From: Deltaproteobacteria bacterium
GTDB lineage: Bacteria > JAUYMQ01
Length of the DNA stretch: 8,302 bases
Direction of reading: 5' to 3'
Assembly: GCA_030698575.1 (NCBI GenBank)
Contig: JAUYMQ010000518.1
Coordinates: 1 to 8,302, forward strand
Under the pieces are notes generated by a model, which saw only the letters and a program-made list of their open reading frames with translations, ran no database searches and was not told the DNA's origin. The position numbers and the translations under genes are program-made. Below, piece by piece: positions 1 through 6,210 of this stretch (position 1 is the stretch's first letter; each line of letters starts with the position of its first letter).

Positions 1-339
1 GGCCATCTCCCGAAGGAAGGAATGCTCGGGGAATGCCGCTTTCACACCGGAAGCGTAGGCAAAAGGCTGTCCAGCGATGACGTTTTCGAGGGGAGAACCC
101 TCGATCGGGTAGCAAAGATTTCCGCTGAGTTTTCCCTGAAGGCTCGCGGCTACCGCCCCGAGCGAGGTGTCGTAGGGGCCCTGGAGTTCCCCGACGAGCG
201 CGCAGGAGACCCGGAGCGACCGGGCCAGGTGATGAACCAGGAGGGGAAAGAACTCGGATCCCGAAGCGGGCGCGATACCGAGGGCAATCTCCCCGAGGAT
301 TTCCTCGCGGGACCTCGCTGCATTTCTGGGATGCTCCAT
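1..339 (-). CDS. GAF-domain sensor protein, N-terminal part (runs off the left edge)
   Basis: The reading frame runs leftward from an ATG at 339-337 and is still open at base 1, giving 113 residues with no stop. A purine-rich ribosome binding site (GGGAAGG) lies 4 bases upstream of the ATG. Codon third positions are strongly G/C, as in the other real genes here. A short helical lead (about residues 1-20) is followed by a pattern typical of the start of GAF domains in sensor kinases and PAS/GAF regulators: a helix with HHLARSLRV, a strand with CALVGEL, then GNLCYPIEGSPLENVIAG and a following FAYASGVKAAFPEH segment. GAF domains bind small ligands or mediate dimerisation. The output domain (histidine kinase, diguanylate cyclase, sigma-54 activator or other) is outside the window, so the overall role is unknown. 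The GAF call is a motif-level judgement. Confidence 0.72.
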   Translation of the reverse strand, partial: MEHPRNAARSREEILGEIALGIAPASGSEFFPLLVHHLARSLRVSCALVGELQGPYDTSLGAVAASLQGKLSGNLCYPIEGSPLENVIAGQPFAYASGVKAAFPEHSFLREMA

Positions 340-583
340 CAAACCTTCCCTTGCAACCCCACGGCGTGGATGGGGAATGCGGGGGTTAGGGAAACAGGAA
401 ACTGCTTCGATCTATCGGTGAAAGGCGGGCTCTGGTTGAGAGCGGGTGCGATAGGCGAGGGGGCCGGAGACCGTCCCGCCGGGGAAGGCGGGCCGACTCG
501 CGGGTCCCGGAGATTCAAGTTATTATGATGAAAGCACCTGGCTGGCGGGTCCGCGTCTTGCGGTCAAGTGGCCAGAAATAAAG

Positions 584-613
584 GTGTTTTCAGAGGGGAG
601 TGTTTTTCAAGAG
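584..613. repeat. Imperfect direct repeat in the leader of the acyl-CoA dehydrogenase gene
   Basis: GTGTTTTCAGAG (584-595) recurs as GTGTTTTTCAAGAG (600-613), differing by two inserted bases, with starts 16 bases apart. The pair lies 50-79 bases upstream of the ATG at 663. Spacing of about one and a half helical turns could fit a regulator site, but it may be chance in a T/A-richer patch. Function is unproven. Confidence 0.3.
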
Positions 614-650
614 AAGTATCTTCCAAGAAGGGTCCGCGACAGGGACCGAA

Positions 651-655
651 GGAGG
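651..655 (+). promoter_or_regulatory. Ribosome binding site that fixes the acyl-CoA dehydrogenase start
   Basis: GGAGG lies 7 bases before the ATG at 663. The same frame is open from a GTG at 600, but that codon has no comparable Shine-Dalgarno sequence, so 663 is the better start. Confidence 0.75.
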
Positions 656-662
656 GGGCGCC

Positions 663-2576
663 ATGGCCGAGGATCATCTCAAGGGACAGGTCACCGAAGA
701 GGAGGCCCGCGAGGTCGCCGAGGACGCGCGCGAGGAGAAGTGGGAGAACCCGAGCTTCACCAAGGAGCTCTTCATGGGGAACTTCCGGCTTGACCTCCTC
801 CATCCGTTCCCCGAGGAGACCCCGGAGCAGCGGGCGAAGGGGGACGCCTATCTCGATAAGCTCGGTCCCTTCATTCGTGATCACATCGATGCCGACGAGA
901 TCGACGCCACCGGTGACATGCCCCCTGCTGTTCTCGAGGGGCTGCGACAGCTTGGCGCCTTCGGAATGAAAATACCGGAAACCTACGGCGGGCTCGGTCT
1001 TTCGCAGACTTCCTACAGCCGCGCCGTCGAGATGGTGACCTCGCACTGCGGCTCGACGGCCGCCTGGCTTTCAGCGCACCAGTCCATCGGTGTTCCGCAG
1101 CCCCTGAAGCTTTTCGGAACCGATGAGCAGAAGAAGAAGTACTTCCCACGGCTCGCTGCCGGAGCGATATCTGCCTTCGCGCTGACGGAGCCCGAGGTCG
1201 GCTCCGACCCGGCGAACATGCGCACGACGGCCGAGCCGGTGGAGGGAGGGAAATTCTTCGAGATCACGGGCGAAAAACTCTGGTGCACGAACGGCGCCGT
1301 CGCCGACGTCCTGGTCGTGATGGCCCGGACGCCCTCGAAGATGGTGAACGGGCGGGAGAGGAAGCAGATCACGGCTTTCATCGTCGAGAAGGGCATGCCC
1401 GGCTTCGAGGTCATTCACCGCTGCCGCTTCATGGGAATGAACGGCATCCAGAACGGGCTCCTGCGGTTCAACAAGGTGCGCGTTCCGCGAGAGAACATCC
1501 TCTGGGGCGAGGGGCTGGGATTGAAGCTTGCGCTCATCACGCTGAATACCGGCAGGCTGACGCTGCCCGCTTCCTGCGTGGGGACGACGAAGCGCTGCAT
1601 CGAGATCCTGCGCGACTGGGCGAATGAACGAATCCAGTGGGGCACCGCCATCGGCAAGCACGAGGCAGTGGCGACAAGAATCGCAGACATGACTTCCATG
1701 ACGTTCGCCATGGAAGCGCTCACTTACCTGACCTGCGGCATGGTCGATCGCGGGGGATACGACATCCGGATCGAAGCGGCGGCTGCGAAGCTCTACAACA
1801 CCGAAGCAACCTGGGCGATCCTCCACGACACGCTTCAGATCCGCGGCGGCCGTGGCTACGAGACCGCTCCCTCGCTGCGGGCCCGGGGCGAGAAGCCCAT
1901 TCCCGTCGAGCGGATGGTTCGTGATTTCCGCGTGAACCTGATTCTCGAAGGCTCCACCGAGATCATGCACCTGTTCCTGGCGCGAGAGGCCGTGGATGCG
2001 CACTTTCAGCTCGCCGGGGTGCTCCTGGACCCGCGCGCCCCGGTTTCCGCCAAGGTTAAAGCGTTCGGAAAGGCCGCCGCTTTCTACGCGCGCTGGTATC
2101 CCACGCGCTGGCTCGCCGGGCTCCGGAGTCTTCGGTCCTACGACGAGTTCGGGGATCTGGCGAGGCACGTTCGCTACGTCGACCGGACCGCTGGTCGGCT
2201 GGCCCGCGGCGTCTTCCACTGCATGATGCTGTATCAGGCGAAGTTGGAGAAGAGGCAGCTGCTGCTGGCGCGTCTCGTGGACGTCGGCGCGGAACTTCTC
2301 GTGATGACCGCCGCCTGCGCCCGTGCCCAGGCAATGCGCAAGCGCGGGGAGAACGGAGAGAAGGCCGTCGCACTCGCCGATCACTTTTGCCGCGGCGCGC
2401 GCCGGCGCATCGACGATCTGTTCCGTAGGCTCTGGCGGAACGAGGACGTCCGATCCTACCGGCTCGCCCAGCGGGTTCTCGCCGGCGAGCACACCTGGCT
2501 CGAGGAGGGCCTGGCGCCGACCTACCCTGGGGTTCCCGCCGAGGCCCCGCGAGCGGCGGCCGGCGGCGCGCGCTGA
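663..2576 (+). CDS. Acyl-CoA dehydrogenase family protein (long, VLCAD-like form)
   Basis: This 637-residue flavoprotein most likely oxidises an acyl-CoA to the trans-2-enoyl-CoA in beta-oxidation, passing electrons to electron-transfer flavoprotein. A charged N-terminal stretch (residues 1-30) precedes the alpha-helical N domain. FALTEPEVGSD (about 172-182) and GEKLWCTNG (about 203-211) form the middle beta domain that contacts FAD and substrate. QIRGGRGYE begins at 392 and leads into the C-terminal helical domain. Glu429 in LEGSTEIM matches the catalytic base position used by VLCAD-type enzymes. Usual acyl-CoA dehydrogenases are about 380-400 residues. The extra 190 or so C-terminal residues are mostly helical and match the longer VLCAD/ACAD9-like layout; it is shorter than E. 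coli FadE. The start at ATG 663 is backed by GGAGG. No etf, thiolase or hydratase gene is adjacent, so substrate length is open. The family call is firm; the chain-length class is inference. Confidence 0.93.
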   Translation: MAEDHLKGQVTEEEAREVAEDAREEKWENPSFTKELFMGNFRLDLLHPFPEETPEQRAKGDAYLDKLGPFIRDHIDADEIDATGDMPPAVLEGLRQLGAFGMKIPETYGGLGLSQTSYSRAVEMVTSHCGSTAAWLSAHQSIGVPQPLKLFGTDEQKKKYFPRLAAGAISAFALTEPEVGSDPANMRTTAEPVEGGKFFEITGEKLWCTNGAVADVLVVMARTPSKMVNGRERKQITAFIVEKGMPGFEVIHRCRFMGMNGIQNGLLRFNKVRVPRENILWGEGLGLKLALITLNTGRLTLPASCVGTTKRCIEILRDWANERIQWGTAIGKHEAVATRIADMTSMTFAMEALTYLTCGMVDRGGYDIRIEAAAAKLYNTEATWAILHDTLQIRGGRGYETAPSLRARGEKPIPVERMVRDFRVNLILEGSTEIMHLFLAREAVDAHFQLAGVLLDPRAPVSAKVKAFGKAAAFYARWYPTRWLAGLRSLRSYDEFGDLARHVRYVDRTAGRLARGVFHCMMLYQAKLEKRQLLLARLVDVGAELLVMTAACARAQAMRKRGENGEKAVALADHFCRGARRRIDDLFRRLWRNEDVRSYRLAQRVLAGEHTWLEEGLAPTYPGVPAEAPRAAAGGAR

Positions 2577-2614
2577 CCGGTTCCGCCGGAGTTTCTTCGG
2601 GCGCTGAATGTCGA

Positions 2615-2662
2615 GACCCCGCTCTCCCATCCGCGGCACGGACGGGAGGGGCGGGGTCTTCT
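2615..2662 (+). terminator. Rho-independent-like terminator between convergent genes
   Basis: GACCCCGC (2615-2622) pairs perfectly with GCGGGGTC (2651-2658). The stem extends through TC and TCCC against GGGAGGG with one bulged G. A short T-rich run (TTCTT) follows on the plus strand. It lies 38 bases after the acyl-CoA dehydrogenase stop and just past the stop of the minus-strand gene ending at 2671, so it could serve both. The minus-strand side lacks a T tract, so termination is more likely for the plus strand. Confidence 0.7.
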
Positions 2663-2670
2663 TGCTCCGA

Positions 2671-3105
2671 CTACTCCGAAATGATGATGATCCCGGTCTC
2701 GCGAAGTTCGCGGAAGAAGTACTCGCGCGCCTTGCGCTGGGCCCCTTCGCGGATTCCCCGCTCGTCCGACGTCGCGATTGCCTCTACGCGATAGTTGTTC
2801 CCCTCCAGGTGAATCACCTTGATCGAGAGGCGAATTTCATGAAAAGCGAGTCCGCCCTCCACGCGCCCCTCGGCTACCAGGATCTGATGGGAACGATCGA
2901 TGGCCTTGACGTCGAAGTGCATTCCCTCGGCGGCCTGCGCGCATCGTTCGAGGACCGCGCCCAGATCGTCATCGCGAACAATCGCCGAGCGCTGACCTGG
3001 AAGCGCGCAGTTCATCCCCGCCAGGAACAGGAGGGCGATGAGGGCCCCGAGCAGTCCGGAGCGCATGAGGCTTCGCGCCGCAGGGTGGATCGAAGCAGGT
3101 TTCAA
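2671..3105 (-). CDS. Small exported protein of unknown function, possible lipoprotein
   Basis: The product is 144 residues. The longest start is TTG at 3105, with GGAGAG 8 bases upstream; an ATG at 3066 (residue 14) is an alternative with a weak binding site. Either start leaves a signal sequence: basic residues, then a hydrophobic run LLGALIALLFLAG (about 18-30), then Cys33. The residues before that Cys are G-M-N rather than the usual L-A/S-G/A, so lipidation is doubtful and ordinary cleavage or membrane anchoring is possible. The mature part is a compact mixed alpha/beta domain of about 105 residues with a helix (LGAVLERCAQAAEG), several strands (FDVKAID, ILVAEGRV, EIRLSIKVIHL, YRVEAIA) and a C-terminal helix. 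I do not recognise the family. Strong third-position G/C and the signal sequence support this strand over the open antisense frame. It diverges from the lipoprotein gene at 3230, hinting at a shared envelope role. Confidence 0.72.
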   Translation of the reverse strand: MKPASIHPAARSLMRSGLLGALIALLFLAGMNCALPGQRSAIVRDDDLGAVLERCAQAAEGMHFDVKAIDRSHQILVAEGRVEGGLAFHEIRLSIKVIHLEGNNYRVEAIATSDERGIREGAQRKAREYFFRELRETGIIIISE

Positions 3106-3229
3106 GGGAAGTACTCTCCGGGAAGAGGGGCAGCTCGCGAGCCTATCCGCGCGGGGGAATCATATAACAGGCGCCGGGGCGAAAGGGAAGTTTGCAGGCG
3201 GCCCGCGCATTGCATAGGATGAACGCCTC
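3106..3229. promoter_or_regulatory. Divergent promoter region between two exported-protein genes
   Basis: The 124 bases between outward-facing genes must carry both promoters. The only AT-rich spot is ATCATATAACA (about 3159-3169). TATAAC at 3163-3168 matches five of six -10 consensus bases on the plus strand, and the site also reads as a TATA-like box on the minus strand. No good -35 hexamer is visible on either side. Confidence 0.35.
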
Positions 3230-3949
3230 ATGCCAGAAACGCGCCGCGGCTTTCCGAAAGTCGAGCACCTTCCTCACTGGAAAAGAAGGCTGGCGCTCGG
3301 CGCCGCTCTGGCGCTTCTCATTGCCTGCGGGAAACCCCTCACCGGAAGCGGATACCTCGGCGCCTACGCGGACATGAAGGCCAACCGGTACCTCGAGGCC
3401 GAGAGCCACCTTCCCTGGCTCCGGATCGATCGGGACGCGGTGCTTCTCATCCAGCCGGTTCAGGCCTACTTCTACAGGGGGCGACGCCCGGTCGCCTTTC
3501 CGCGCCTGGCCCAGGCCTTCCAGGAGGCGCTGGCGCGGGAGATCGGAAAGACGCAGCTCTTCGCCCGCGTCGAAGAGGGAAGCTCGCTGATGATTCCCGC
3601 ATACGCCGACTGGGGGCTGCACGCGGTCCTCACCGAAGTTGATCTGGGCCTTCCGGAGTCGAACCTTGAACCGGGCGTATCCTACCGTGGAGCGAGGAGA
3701 ATCGGCGTGGAAGGGAAGATCTCGGACCTTCGCGGCGAGAGGACGCTCTTCAAATTCAAGGACGCGCGGGTGGCGCCTCCACCGAGGGGGCTCAATCCGA
3801 CCGAAGCCGAAGTGGAAGCGGAACTCGTGCGGGATCTGAACGCCATCGCGCGGGGCGTGGCCGACACAATGCGCCAGATCCACGCGGAATCGAATCAGGT
3901 CAAGCCGCCTGAGGCCCCGCCACCCGCGGACGCGACCCCGGCGCCGTAG
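3230..3949 (+). CDS. Outer-membrane-type lipoprotein, resembles DUF3313
   Basis: The product is 239 residues. The N terminus has a basic segment (WKRR, 17-20), a hydrophobic core (LALGAALALL) and a good lipobox L-I-A-C with Cys33 as the lipidated residue. The mature protein begins GKPLTGSGYLGAYADMK, then IDRDAVLLIQPVQAYF (about 66-81), a helix (FPRLAQAFQEALAREIGK), a strand pair containing WGLHAVLTEVDLG, an Arg/Lys-rich stretch to about 180, and a helix (about 189-219). The order 'GYL-x-x-Y', then a short loop, then '-PVQ-Y-', recalls the uncharacterised DUF3313 lipoproteins, but the match is from memory of the pattern. The tail after 222 is Pro/Ala-rich and probably disordered; its last 55 bases overlap the opposing gene. 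The start ATG has AGGA about 10 bases upstream. No enzymatic motif is visible. Confidence 0.8.
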   Translation: MPETRRGFPKVEHLPHWKRRLALGAALALLIACGKPLTGSGYLGAYADMKANRYLEAESHLPWLRIDRDAVLLIQPVQAYFYRGRRPVAFPRLAQAFQEALAREIGKTQLFARVEEGSSLMIPAYADWGLHAVLTEVDLGLPESNLEPGVSYRGARRIGVEGKISDLRGERTLFKFKDARVAPPPRGLNPTEAEVEAELVRDLNAIARGVADTMRQIHAESNQVKPPEAPPPADATPAP

Positions 3950-5007
3950 AAGGGCAGCTCGGCGACCGTGGCTGCCCCGGCCGGGGTAGTCTTGACCTCG
4001 ACACGCGTGCCCGGTGCCCTTGCGTCGCGGTCGAGATAGCCCAGCGCAAGGGGCCGCTTGAGGGTGGGGGAAAGGGCAGCGCTCGTGATCCAGCCGATCT
4101 CCGTTCCGTTCCGCTCGAGCTTCGTGCCGTGCGGGGGGAGTACCGCCCCGCCGTCATCGAGCAGGAGCCCCATCAGCAAGTGTTTGACCTGCCCCTTCGT
4201 GTGGACGCGCAGCACGATCTCCTGTCCCCGGTAGCATCCCTTCTTGTGATCGAGCGCCTTTTCGAGCCCGGCGGTCTGCGGGAGGGTGTCTTCGCCGAAA
4301 TCGACGCCCCCGCGGGGATAGCCGGCCTCGATGCGAAGGGTGTCGAGGGCCGCCCCCCCGACCGCGCGACCGCCCTCGGCCGCGATCCGCTCCAGAAGGG
4401 ATCCCCAGAGGCCCGGGAGTGTGGCCGCCGGGGCGATGATCTCGAACCCTTTTTCGCCGGTCCAGGAAGCGCCCGCGAGGAGCACGGTGGCGCCCGCGAA
4501 GGGCCGCTCGACGAAGTGGTGGTCGGGGAGTTCGGCAACGGCTCCGCCCAGGACCCCGGCGGCAACGAGAGGGGCGGCCGGCCCGAACAGGCCCAGCATC
4601 CCGAGCGCCTCGCCCTCGTTCGTCAGCGCGGCGTCATCCCCGACGAGATACCGGTCGAGGGAGGCGAAGCCCGCCTCACGCGTCTCGGCAGGCGCGTGCA
4701 TCAGGAAATCGCTCGAACGCCTGAGCACGATCACCTCCGAAACGATCTTCCCCCTCCCCGTGAGGCTCAGCGCATAGCAACCCTGGCCCTGCCGGAGGGA
4801 GGCGATGTCGTTCGTCAAAATCCCCTGGAGAAATCGCTCTGCGTCGGGCCCGGAGAGCCGCCACAGGCCCCGGTGCGAGAGATCCGCGACGCCGGCATGG
4901 TTCCGAACGGCGAGATGTTCGGCAACGGGGTCGCCGTAGTGGAGCGGAGCCTCGACGGGCCCAAGGCGTTCCATGGTGGCGCCGAGACGCTCATGCTCGT
5001 TTCTCAT
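3895..5007 (-). CDS. ygfZ: YgfZ/GcvT-like folate-binding protein
   Basis: The 370-residue product belongs to the folate-binding family that includes YgfZ and the glycine-cleavage T protein. YgfZ proteins support assembly or repair of certain iron-sulfur enzymes in a tetrahydrofolate-dependent way, in the cytoplasm. The N-terminal part has the family pattern HAGVADLSHRGLWRLSG then DAERFLQGILTNDI (about 37-68) and GRGKIVSEVIV (84-94). The hallmark KGCYRGQE occupies 256-263, with Cys258 as the conserved YgfZ cysteine; this separates it from GcvT itself. A C-terminal barrel follows (about 272-352), and a Gly/Ala-rich tail ends it. YgfZ homologues are commonly 300-350 residues, so the length is slightly long. 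The start at ATG 5007 has only a weak ribosome binding site; Met12 (ATG at 4974) is an alternative. No glycine-cleavage genes are adjacent. Its 3' end overlaps the convergent lipoprotein gene by 55 bases. Confidence 0.9.
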   Translation of the reverse strand: MRNEHERLGATMERLGPVEAPLHYGDPVAEHLAVRNHAGVADLSHRGLWRLSGPDAERFLQGILTNDIASLRQGQGCYALSLTGRGKIVSEVIVLRRSSDFLMHAPAETREAGFASLDRYLVGDDAALTNEGEALGMLGLFGPAAPLVAAGVLGGAVAELPDHHFVERPFAGATVLLAGASWTGEKGFEIIAPAATLPGLWGSLLERIAAEGGRAVGGAALDTLRIEAGYPRGGVDFGEDTLPQTAGLEKALDHKKGCYRGQEIVLRVHTKGQVKHLLMGLLLDDGGAVLPPHGTKLERNGTEIGWITSAALSPTLKRPLALGYLDRDARAPGTRVEVKTTPAGAATVAELPFYGAGVASAGGGASGGLT

Positions 5008-5107
5008 GGAGCCACTCTAGCATCGTTCCCGGCGCTTCGCGCAGTGCGGCATCATAACCTGCGCCCGGTCCCGGCTCCTCCGGGCCATGGTGCTTTCGCG
5101 GTGCGTC

Positions 5108-5113
5108 ACTATA
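5108..5113 (-). promoter_or_regulatory. Possible -10 box for the ygfZ-like gene
   Basis: Read on the minus strand, these bases are TATAGT, five of six matches to the -10 consensus, about 100 bases upstream of the ATG at 5007. The -35 position at 5131-5136 reads GCCACA, a poor match, so this is a weak call. Confidence 0.25.
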
Positions 5114-5145
5114 CGGTTAGTCCGGGCTTCTGTGGCGTACCTCCG

Positions 5146-5174
5146 TTGATAATTTTTGAAAACTTCTGATAGAG
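5146..5174 (+). promoter_or_regulatory. Candidate sigma-70-type promoter for the PilZ/hydrolase gene
   Basis: TTGATA (5146-5151) matches five of six -35 consensus bases. After 17 bases, ATAGAG (5169-5174), or GATAGA one base earlier, takes the -10 position but is a poor match. The patch from 5145 to 5183 is the most AT-rich in this intergenic region. A transcript would start near 5181, leaving a leader of about 80 bases before the ATG at 5263. Confidence 0.4.
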
Positions 5175-5262
5175 TTGAATCTCTTTTCGCCGTCGGTGGC
5201 TTCACACTGCCGCGCGGCTTGTGATCCGTCGGACGGCACCCTTAAACGCTCCGGGGGTGAGA

Positions 5263-6177
5263 ATGCAGTGGGCTGAGCGTGTCGCCGCAAGCCTCGGGCT
5301 CGATCTGGGCTCGGGCGTGGCGTCGCTGCAGCGCGTGGAGTCCGCCGAACGGGTACGGGGGTTGTTGCTGAAGGTCATTGCGGACGGCGCCGACGTTTAC
5401 GGCGACTTCGTGAGCCCCTTCGAGCGGCAGCACCTTGCGCCCCTCCATCTCCGCGCCGATGAACTCGAACTGGCGGTCCTTCGCGCTCCGGCCGGATTCC
5501 GCCCGCAGCTCAGGCTGTTCTTCGGCCTGGGAACCCTTACCTATTCCTTCGAGGCCGAGGTCACCCGCCAGAGCGAATCCGAGATTGCAGTCCGCTTGCC
5601 GCGCGTCCTCGATTTCGGCGAGCAACGCCATGCGCGCCGCTGGGATTTGCATCACGAATCGGACGCGGCCCCGCACATCCAGCTGAACGGACAGGGCTCC
5701 CCTCGCTACCCCCTTCAGGATCTCTCGCTCACGGGATTCTCGCTCCACGTGCCGGACGGAGACCTGCCCTTCGAATCGGGGCGCCGTATTTCGGGTCTCA
5801 AGGTGCGCGTGAAGGGCAATCCGGTTGATCTCCCGAGCGTCGAGATACGCCACATCACGACACTGGATGGCTCGAGGGGTTGGCGGGTGGGCGTCGAGGT
5901 CGGCCTTCTGCGCCGCCCCATTCGGGCACGGCATCTCGATTTCCCGCTCGACGAAGGGGCCCGGAAACGGCGCCATGCGCGCACGCCGGCGGGACGGCAA
6001 GGCGAGGGTGCAGTTGACGTCGTGCGCTTCTTCAACCGCCGGGGAGAGAGAATCGTGGGGATCCTCGATTCGACGTTCGGCGATGCGGCGAAGGATCCGG
6101 TGCCGGTCGTGATTCTTCCGCCGGCCACCGGCCGGCGCAAAGAAACGCTCAGCGCCCTTGCGCTTACGATCGTCTAA
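5263..6177 (+). CDS. YcgR-like PilZ-domain protein fused to the first part of a LuxD-like hydrolase (ends at in-frame TAA)
   Basis: The product is 304 residues up to the TAA. Residues 30-118 form a beta-rich domain (QLRLFFGLGTLTYSFEAEV, then EIAVRLPRVLDF) resembling the N-terminal barrel of YcgR. The PilZ domain follows: RHARR (122-126) fits the RxxxR motif and DLSLTG (153-158) fits [D/N]xSxxG, which together bind cyclic di-GMP. It ends near 215. A basic linker (about 218-248) leads into VVRFFNRRGERIVGILDS, VVILPPATGRRKETLSALALTIV (253-304), which is the start of an alpha/beta hydrolase: first strands plus a probable oxyanion-hole segment. The fold is cut there. The same frame resumes right after the stop, so this is probably the front of a longer protein. 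The frame is open from a GTG at 5221, but that extension has TTA and AGA codons, unlike its neighbours, and no ribosome binding site. ATG 5263 has GGGGG five bases upstream. Confidence 0.8.
   Translation: MQWAERVAASLGLDLGSGVASLQRVESAERVRGLLLKVIADGADVYGDFVSPFERQHLAPLHLRADELELAVLRAPAGFRPQLRLFFGLGTLTYSFEAEVTRQSESEIAVRLPRVLDFGEQRHARRWDLHHESDAAPHIQLNGQGSPRYPLQDLSLTGFSLHVPDGDLPFESGRRISGLKVRVKGNPVDLPSVEIRHITTLDGSRGWRVGVEVGLLRRPIRARHLDFPLDEGARKRRHARTPAGRQGEGAVDVVRFFNRRGERIVGILDSTFGDAAKDPVPVVILPPATGRRKETLSALALTIV
6175..6177 (+). other. In-frame TAA inside the hydrolase fold
   Basis: The TAA follows GTC and is followed by AAT TTT CGG. It is the only stop between 5263 and 8110 in this frame. It lies between the first hydrolase helix and the second core strand, a position that is not a domain boundary. 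Confidence 0.9.
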
Positions 6178-6198
6178 AATTTTCGGCGACGGGGGCGC

Positions 6199-6210
6199 GA
6201 GGTCGCGGTG
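6199..6210 (+). promoter_or_regulatory. Possible internal ribosome binding site and GTG restart
   Basis: GAGG (6199-6202) lies 5 bases before GTG 6208-6210, in the same frame and 30 bases past the TAA. That spacing would allow termination-reinitiation and independent synthesis of the downstream part. Such short matches are common in GC-rich coding DNA, so this is suggestive only. Confidence 0.35.

Larger units (their letters stand above)
340..662. other. Divergent intergenic region between the GAF sensor gene and the acyl-CoA dehydrogenase gene
   Basis: About 320 bases separate two outward-facing genes, so promoters for both should lie here. An AT-richer patch at 516-534 contains TATTAT (521-526) and TATGAT (524-529) on the plus strand and CATAAT on the minus strand, all resembling a -10 box. 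None has a convincing -35 partner at 16-18 bases. The plus-strand frame open through 22-528 is mainly antisense to the GAF gene and shows no recognisable protein pattern, so I read no gene here. The right end carries the imperfect direct repeat listed separately. Confidence 0.5.

Noticed and set aside
1071-2639. Long open frame on the minus strand opposite the acyl-CoA dehydrogenase
   Set aside because: It is antisense to a clearly recognised enzyme, shows no family pattern, and arises from the strong third-position G/C bias.
2608-3222. Plus-strand open frame opposite the small exported protein
   Set aside because: It starts inside the terminator hairpin, lacks any recognisable pattern and ends in an Arg-rich stretch. 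The minus-strand gene has a signal sequence and good codon usage.
3143-3883. Minus-strand open frame opposite the DUF3313-like lipoprotein
   Set aside because: The plus strand has a clean lipobox and coherent secondary-structure pattern; the minus frame spans the divergent promoter region and looks like an antisense shadow.
4129-5169. Open plus-strand frame of 346 codons opposite the ygfZ-like gene
   Set aside because: The opposite strand carries the KGCYRGQE hallmark and family patterns over its length; this frame has a shadow-like composition and no recognisable motif.
6175-6210. Frameshift rather than a stop as the cause of the gene interruption
   Set aside because: Both halves are in the same frame and the bases between them are open and fit the fold, so no insertion or deletion is needed; only the TAA interrupts.
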